Shown here in pieces: positions 59,271 through 64,000 of a stretch of DNA of 64,000 nucleotides (position 1 is its first letter; each line of letters opens with the position of its first letter). Source of the stretch: an uncultured Lachnobacterium sp. (GTDB lineage Bacteria; Bacillota; Clostridia; Lachnospirales; Lachnospiraceae); the NCBI GenBank assembly GCA_937889225.1, contig CALAST010000077.1, positions 1 through 64,000 of the forward strand, in the 5' to 3' direction. The translations under genes were made by a program, and so were the position numbers. Under the pieces are notes generated by a model. That model was not told the origin of the DNA. It saw only the letters and a program-made list of their open reading frames with translations, and did no database searches.

Positions 59271-60038
59271 TTATTTATTCAACTGCTTTAATTCATCAAA
59301 AATCACATCATTGACAACTCTGATATATGTCCCTTTCATACCAGAGGAACGTGATTCAATCACACCTGCACTTTCAAATTTTCGAAGTGCATTGACAATC
59401 ACAGAACGAGTAATTCCTACACGATCTGCTATGCGGCTTGCTACAAGAATACCTTCATTGCCTTCCAATTCCTCGAATATATGCGTAATTGCTTCAAGTT
59501 CCGAAAAGGAAAGGGTACTAATTGCCGATTTTACAATCTGTATCTTTCGTTCTTCTTCTGCATTTTCTTCATTTACGGAACGCATCATTTCCAATCCCAC
59601 TACAGTTGCACCATATTCAGTAAGAATGATGTCATCAATATCATATTCTCTATCGCTGCGATATTCAAATAAAGTCCCCAAACGTTCTCCTGCAATATCA
59701 ATTGGTGTAATAATTGCACGATACTTCCTTGTATCTTCACCAAATCCCAATGTTTCCAGATTTACGTTTTCTTTTGTAGACAAAACACCCAGTAAACGTT
59801 CATTTAAATCATTATCAATAAAACCACCTACCTGGTCTACAATCAATTCTTCAATTACTTCTACACCCGGATATGCACCAGTCCCTAAAACCTTGCCTTT
59901 TTTACTTATAACAAGTACAGCCGATTCTAATATTCCATTCATTACAAAACATATATCATTAAACACGACTTTGCTGGAACTATTGTTATGAAGTAACTTA
60001 TTAATCTTTCTTGTTTTGTCTAAAAGCTGGACACTCAT
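59271..60038 (-). CDS. codY: GTP- and branched-chain amino acid-sensing repressor CodY
   Basis: 255 aa global nutritional regulator. The GAF domain binds isoleucine/valine in the family (N-terminal SVQLLDKTRKINKLLHNN; RLGTLFEYRSDREY). The C-terminal winged helix is nearly identical to the family signature: ASRIADRVGITRSVIVNALR then KFESAGVIESRSSGMKGTYI. Start ATG 60038 with AGGAGGG upstream. Its own promoter carries a CodY-like box, suggesting autorepression, and the next gene is flgB, as in Bacillus. Confidence 0.97.
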   Translation of the reverse strand: MSVQLLDKTRKINKLLHNNSSSKVVFNDICFVMNGILESAVLVISKKGKVLGTGAYPGVEVIEELIVDQVGGFIDNDLNERLLGVLSTKENVNLETLGFGEDTRKYRAIITPIDIAGERLGTLFEYRSDREYDIDDIILTEYGATVVGLEMMRSVNEENAEEERKIQIVKSAISTLSFSELEAITHIFEELEGNEGILVASRIADRVGITRSVIVNALRKFESAGVIESRSSGMKGTYIRVVNDVIFDELKQLNK

Positions 60039-60100
60039 TGAATACTCCCTCCTACGAAACTGAACAGTAAGAACTATATCTTTATATTTACGATGTGTTT

Positions 60101-60129
60101 AGTCTAGCACAATTTATCTGACAATTCAA
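60101..60129 (-). promoter_or_regulatory. codY promoter with overlapping CodY-like box
   Basis: Minus strand TTGAAT (60124-60129), 17-nt spacer, TAGACT (60101-60106) preceded by TGC (extended -10). The 15-mer AATTGTCAGATAAAT (60112-60126) matches the CodY consensus at 12 of 15 and covers the -35 and spacer, a typical repressor position. Confidence 0.5.
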
Positions 60130-60153
60130 GAAATTTTTAGTCAAATTTCGTTT

Positions 60154-62217
60154 CTAACTATTGAGCAAACATCCACATTGTGGGTCTGCACATATTGTTT
60201 TACTGCCTTTCACAATCGTATAATTGCCACATTGCGGACATTTTTCTTTTGTCGGCTTTGCCCAGCTCATAAAATCACATTCCGGATTATTGATGCAGCC
60301 ATAATATTTACGACCTTTTCTAGACATGCGAATTACAACATCGCTGCCACATTGCGGACATTCTACGCCAATTTTTTCATAATACGGCTTTGTATATCGG
60401 CAATCCGGAAATCCCGGACATGCAAGGAACTTGCCATGTGGACCATATTTCACAACCATGTTCTTTCCACATTCTTCACAAATTTCTTCGGTAACTTCAT
60501 CTTCTATTTTTATTTTTTCCAATTCATTTTCTGCTTTTTCTACCGCACTTGCCAAATCCGGATAGAAATTAGAAACAACCATTTTCCAATTTACTTGCCC
60601 GTCTGCCACACCATCCAGCAAGGCTTCCATATTCGCAGTAAAATGCTCATCTACGATGGTTGGGAAAGATTCTTTCATAATCGCATTTACTACTTCCCCG
60701 ATTTCTGTTACATAAAGATTTTTATTTTCTTTTGTCACATACCGTCTTGCAAGAATTGTGGTAATTGTAGGAGAATACGTACTCGGACGACCGATTCCCA
60801 ATTCTTCCATTGCTTTTACCAATGAGGCTTCCGTATAATGTGCCGGTGGCTGTGTAAAATGCTGTTTTGGTTCAAAGCTCTCAAGTGTAAGCTTTGTATC
60901 TTCATCAAATGATTTTAAAACTTTCTGTTTTTTCGTTTTTTCTTCCTCTGCTTCTACATATACGGACATAAATCCTTCAAATGCAAGGCGTGATGTAGAA
61001 ACATGAAATGTATATGCACCTGCTGCAATTGTCACGGTAGTGGTTTCATGCAATGCATTTGCCATACGGCTTGCCGCAAAACGTCTCCAGATTAACTGAT
61101 ACAAACGGAATTGGTCTCTTGAAAGTGATTCTTTGATATCTGTCGGTGTACGATTTATGTCAGATGGACGAATTGCTTCATGTGCATCTTGAATCTTTCC
61201 GCTGTTTTTCTTTGCATTTGTGCCTTCTGCTTCAAATTCCTTGCCATAATGCTCTGCAATAAAGTTTCTTGCCATTGCATCTGCTTCTTCGGAAATACGA
61301 ACCGAGTCTGTACGAAGATAGGTAATCAAACCAACTGTTCCCATGCCCTTAATATCTACACCTTCATATAACTGCTGTGCAATACGCATGGTTTTGGAAA
61401 TTGGAAAATTAAGTGCTTTAGAGGCTTCCTGCTGCAAAGTACTTGTTGTAAATGGAAGCGGTGCTTTCTGACGGCGTTCTCCTTTTTTTACGGATACTAC
61501 TTTAAATTCCTCATTTTCCAATTCTTTTAAAATAACATCCATTTCTTCTTTCGAAGAGATAGCAATCTTTTTGTCATTTTTTTCAAACAATTTTGCAACT
61601 ACCGGCTTCTTTTCTCCTTCTGCTAAAAGGTTTGCTTCTAAACTCCAATATTCTTCCGGAATAAATGCACTAATTTCTTCATCTCTTTCACATACCATAC
61701 GAAGTGCTACGGATTGCACACGCCCTGCACTTAAGCCTCTTTTTACCTTTGCCCACAGCAACGGGCTTATTTTATAACCAACCATACGGTCCAATACACG
61801 TCTTGCCTGTTGTGCATCTACCAAATCCATATCAATTTCGCGTGGATTTTTTAACGAAGCCTTTACCGCAGACTGGGTAATCTCGTTAAAACTGATTCGG
61901 TATACTTTTTTATCTTCTAATTTCAACGCTTTGCTTAAATGCCACGAAATTGCTTCTCCTTCACGGTCCGGGTCAGTCGCAAGAAATATTTTTTCAGCCT
62001 TTTTCACTTCTTTTCGAATTTTTGCTAAAATCTCTCCTTTCCCGCGAATTGTAATGTATTTCGGTTCAAAATCACCTTCTACATCAATTCCCAACGTACT
62101 TTTCGGCAAATCACGAACATGTCCGTTTGATGCCACCACTTCATAATTCTTCCCCAAGAATTTCTTAATTGTTTTTACTTTTGCAGGTGATTCTACGATT
62201 ACCAGGTATTTCGCCAT
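60154..62217 (-). CDS. topA: DNA topoisomerase I
   Basis: 687 aa type IA topoisomerase that relaxes negative supercoils. TOPRIM domain: AKYLVIVESPAKVKTIKKFL and FLATDPDREGEAISWHL. The active-site Tyr is in GLITYLRTDSVRISEEA. ALLDGVADGQVNW closes the core. Three C-terminal zinc ribbons follow: CEECGKNMVV/CPGFPDC, CPQCGSDVVI/CINNPECD and CPQCGNYTIV/CADPQCGC. Start ATG 62217 with AAGGAG 8 nt upstream; 12 nt after dprA. Confidence 0.97.
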   Translation of the reverse strand: MAKYLVIVESPAKVKTIKKFLGKNYEVVASNGHVRDLPKSTLGIDVEGDFEPKYITIRGKGEILAKIRKEVKKAEKIFLATDPDREGEAISWHLSKALKLEDKKVYRISFNEITQSAVKASLKNPREIDMDLVDAQQARRVLDRMVGYKISPLLWAKVKRGLSAGRVQSVALRMVCERDEEISAFIPEEYWSLEANLLAEGEKKPVVAKLFEKNDKKIAISSKEEMDVILKELENEEFKVVSVKKGERRQKAPLPFTTSTLQQEASKALNFPISKTMRIAQQLYEGVDIKGMGTVGLITYLRTDSVRISEEADAMARNFIAEHYGKEFEAEGTNAKKNSGKIQDAHEAIRPSDINRTPTDIKESLSRDQFRLYQLIWRRFAASRMANALHETTTVTIAAGAYTFHVSTSRLAFEGFMSVYVEAEEEKTKKQKVLKSFDEDTKLTLESFEPKQHFTQPPAHYTEASLVKAMEELGIGRPSTYSPTITTILARRYVTKENKNLYVTEIGEVVNAIMKESFPTIVDEHFTANMEALLDGVADGQVNWKMVVSNFYPDLASAVEKAENELEKIKIEDEVTEEICEECGKNMVVKYGPHGKFLACPGFPDCRYTKPYYEKIGVECPQCGSDVVIRMSRKGRKYYGCINNPECDFMSWAKPTKEKCPQCGNYTIVKGSKTICADPQCGCLLNS

Positions 62218-62229
62218 GATGTCTGCTCC

Positions 62230-63312
62230 TTAAAATATCGCTTTTACATAATAATTGGGAACCGTTTCCTTAATCAGTCCCAGCTCTTTTAAACGGCTTA
62301 CGATTTCAATCATTCTGCATAAGGAAATATTTGTTTTTTCTATCAGCGTTCCCAAACTGATAGGTTGAAAATCGGTTAAACTATACACCAAGGTTTCATC
62401 TTTTTCAAGTAATTTTTTCATAAAATCCTGCTGCACATAGACCTTTTCAGACATTATATCCAAATCCTTAAGGAAATCTTCAACACTTTGCACAATTCCA
62501 GCCCCCTGTTTAATCAGGTGATTGCAGCCCATGCTAAGAGGGTCTGTAATCCTTCCTGGCAATGCATAAACATCTTTCCCCTGTTCCATTGCAAAATCAG
62601 CCGTAATCAAAGAACCGCTTTTTTCTTTCGCTTCAATTACTACGACACAATCACTTAATCCTGCTATAATCCGATTTCTCTGCGGAAAATTTATGGAACA
62701 TGGCGGTTTGCCCGGTGCATATTCAGAAATAATTCCACCTTTTGCAGCTATTTCCTCATAAAGATAGCGATGTTCTTTGGGATAGCAAATATCAATGCCA
62801 CATCCCAATACACCAAACGTAGCAGAACGCCCCTCCAAAGCCCCTCTATGTGCATCTCCATCAATGCCTTTTGCCAAACCGCTAATAACCTGCACTCCAT
62901 GATTTGACAACTCCTTTGCCAAAACATGTGCTATCTGGCTCCCATAGGCACTTCTTCCCCTCGCACCTACAATTGCCACGCTTTTTTCCTTCTCATGTGG
63001 CAATTGCCCAATATAATAAAGCACATAAGGCGGATTATGTATGTTTTTTAATCTGTACGGATAATGTTCCTGTTCCAACGAAACCAAGCCAATTCCCTTT
63101 GCCATAAGGTCAAACCATTCTTTATCCAAATTCCATCGTTTTTTGCTTTCTACGATTCTTGTTGCCATTTCTGCTGTTATGCCTTCAATTTTACTAAGTG
63201 CCTGTTCTGACAACATATAAACTTCTTCTGCTCCTTGTGCTTTTTTCTGCAAAAGACGTATTTTTGCCGGAGTCATACCATCTATGTTGGAAAGCCAGTA
63301 TGCGTATTTCAA
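62230..63312 (-). CDS. dprA: DNA-processing protein DprA (Smf)
   Basis: 360 aa protein that loads RecA on incoming single-stranded DNA during transformation. The Rossmann-like core is clear: VAIVGARGRSAYGSQIA, VISGLAKGIDGDAHRGAL, FGVLGCGIDICYPKEHRYLY, YAPGKPPCSINFPQRNRIIA, SGSLITADFAMEQGKDVYA and NHLIKQGAGIV. An N-terminal helix-hairpin-helix region (about 20-60) and a C-terminal winged-helix end complete it. Start chosen at TTG 63312, 9 nt after GGAGG; it overlaps the comM stop by 4 nt. Widely present also in non-competent bacteria. Confidence 0.94.
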   Translation of the reverse strand: MKYAYWLSNIDGMTPAKIRLLQKKAQGAEEVYMLSEQALSKIEGITAEMATRIVESKKRWNLDKEWFDLMAKGIGLVSLEQEHYPYRLKNIHNPPYVLYYIGQLPHEKEKSVAIVGARGRSAYGSQIAHVLAKELSNHGVQVISGLAKGIDGDAHRGALEGRSATFGVLGCGIDICYPKEHRYLYEEIAAKGGIISEYAPGKPPCSINFPQRNRIIAGLSDCVVVIEAKEKSGSLITADFAMEQGKDVYALPGRITDPLSMGCNHLIKQGAGIVQSVEDFLKDLDIMSEKVYVQQDFMKKLLEKDETLVYSLTDFQPISLGTLIEKTNISLCRMIEIVSRLKELGLIKETVPNYYVKAIF

Positions 63313-64000
63313 TATCTTAGCCCTCCCCAATCACTCATATTTTGATTTCGATAGCAAATAGCCTCATTTAAATGACAAAGCTTAATTTCTTTTTCTTCGG
63401 ATAAATCAGCAATTGTACGAGCTACTCGCAATATTTTATGATAGGTTCTGCCTGTTAAGGACAATTTTTCATAAATATGTTCCATATAATGTTGTTCTTT
63501 TTCCCCTAAATAACAAAATTCGCCAAGCCTCCCTGCCGGAATATGGCTATTGTAGGAAAACACTTCATTTTTATAACGTTCCTGCTGAATTTCATGGCAA
63601 TTGCAGACACGCTCTCTTATTTTGGCAGAAGTTTCTCTTTTTCCTTTTCCTGTCAATTCACTATAGGACAATGCAGACACTTGTACACAGATATCGATTC
63701 TATCTAACAACGGCTGTGATATGCGTTCCAAATATCGACGCAGCGTTCTTTGGGAACAATGACATCGTTGCATATCGGGATAATACCCACAATTACAAGG
63801 ATTCATTGCCGCAAGTAAAAGAAAATCCGCCGGATACTCCACGCTGTTTTCAATCCTCGTCAAACGCACCCTATGTTCTTCCATAGGCTGTCTTAGAGTA
63901 TCAAGCGTATCTTTTTGAAACTCTGTAAGCTCATCTAAAAAAAGAATGCCTTTATGGGATAATGATATTTCCCCGGGTTTTGGAATTCTGCCTCCACCGG
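63309..64000 (-). CDS. comM: ComM/YifB-like Mg-chelatase-family AAA ATPase, partial
   Basis: C-terminal 230 codons; the 5' part lies beyond the window end at 64000. The open frame runs through to the edge, with the Walker B helix region LSHKGILFLDELTEFQKDTL and TLRQPMEEHRVR, sensor 1 LLLAAMNPCNCGYYPD, the Cys/His segment MQRCHCSQRTLRRYLERISQ, the arginine-finger region PLLDRIDICVQV, and the C-terminal Mg_chelatase_C domain (LSLTGRTYHKILRVARTIAD). ComM promotes branch migration in transformation. It overlaps dprA. Confidence 0.93.
   Translation of the reverse strand, partial: GGGRIPKPGEISLSHKGILFLDELTEFQKDTLDTLRQPMEEHRVRLTRIENSVEYPADFLLLAAMNPCNCGYYPDMQRCHCSQRTLRRYLERISQPLLDRIDICVQVSALSYSELTGKGKRETSAKIRERVCNCHEIQQERYKNEVFSYNSHIPAGRLGEFCYLGEKEQHYMEHIYEKLSLTGRTYHKILRVARTIADLSEEKEIKLCHLNEAICYRNQNMSDWGGLRY

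Noticed and set aside
59236..59991. 251-codon open frame on the plus strand opposite codY
   Set aside because: It mirrors codY on the other strand, has no ribosome site or recognisable domain, and its composition follows from the codY codons.
60178..60825. 215-codon plus-strand open frame opposite topA
   Set aside because: Antisense shadow of the zinc-ribbon region of topA; Phe/Cys/His-rich composition is an artefact.
1..64000. tRNA, rRNA, prophage or integrase genes
   Set aside because: None was recognised on either strand; gaps between genes are too short or show only promoters, hairpins and terminators.

Overview
The window comes from an AT-rich, low-GC Gram-positive, motile anaerobe of the Clostridia, most likely the Lachnospiraceae (a Roseburia/Agathobacter/Lachnospira-like gut bacterium). 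This rests on PolC-type replicase, CodY, a FliY-type switch with CheC and CheD, MEP-pathway isoprenoid genes, and an Opp system enlarged in a way I associate with this family. No RNA gene, CRISPR array or intact mobile element was recognised. Every gene I can support lies on the minus strand, so transcription runs from high to low coordinates.

In transcription order: comM (cut by the window edge), dprA and topA (64000-60154); codY with its own promoter (60038-59271); the flagellar/chemotaxis cluster flgB-flgC-fliE-fliF-fliG-fliH-fliI-fliJ-motE-fliK-flgD-(flagellar operon protein)-flgE (59010-47016); then, after a terminator-like hairpin and a new promoter, motA-motB-fliL-fliM-fliY-fliO-fliP-fliQ-fliR-flhB-flhA-flhF-flhG-(PilZ protein)-cheB-cheA-cheW-cheC-cheD-(membrane protein)-fliA and three small genes (46661-26139); rpsB-tsf (25951-23898); a promoter and the oligopeptide transporter oppA-B-C-D-F with a DUF3899 protein (23526-14832); a PlsC-type acyltransferase fused to a zinc ribbon (14666-13404); bactofilin-pyrH-frr (13186-11228); and uppS-cdsA-dxr-rseP-ispG-polC-pheA (11004-186).

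The backbone is the same as the Bacillus subtilis topA-codY-fla/che-sigD-swrB-rpsB-tsf-pyrH-frr-uppS-cdsA-dxr-rasP-polC region. Relative to it, the opp/acyltransferase/bactofilin block has been inserted between tsf and pyrH, ispG sits where proS is in Bacillus, and cheY and flbD (swrD) are absent.

Functionally: CodY senses nutrients and has candidate boxes at its own promoter and at the flgB promoter. The flagellar genes build basal body, export gate, hook, stator and switch. The che genes supply the signalling and adaptation core, and FliA should direct late flagellar genes located elsewhere. The downstream genes serve translation (S2, EF-Ts, RRF), UMP kinase, undecaprenyl and phospholipid synthesis, isoprenoids, replication and phenylalanine synthesis.

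The least ordinary points are: an Opp transporter in which OppA, OppC and OppD are all enlarged, with about 355 residues inserted in the helical subdomain of the OppD ATPase; a bactofilin gene whose only Shine-Dalgarno is separated from the start codon by a 77-nt inverted repeat; Met/Gln repeats in FliY; and tyrosine-rich repeats in the hook protein.
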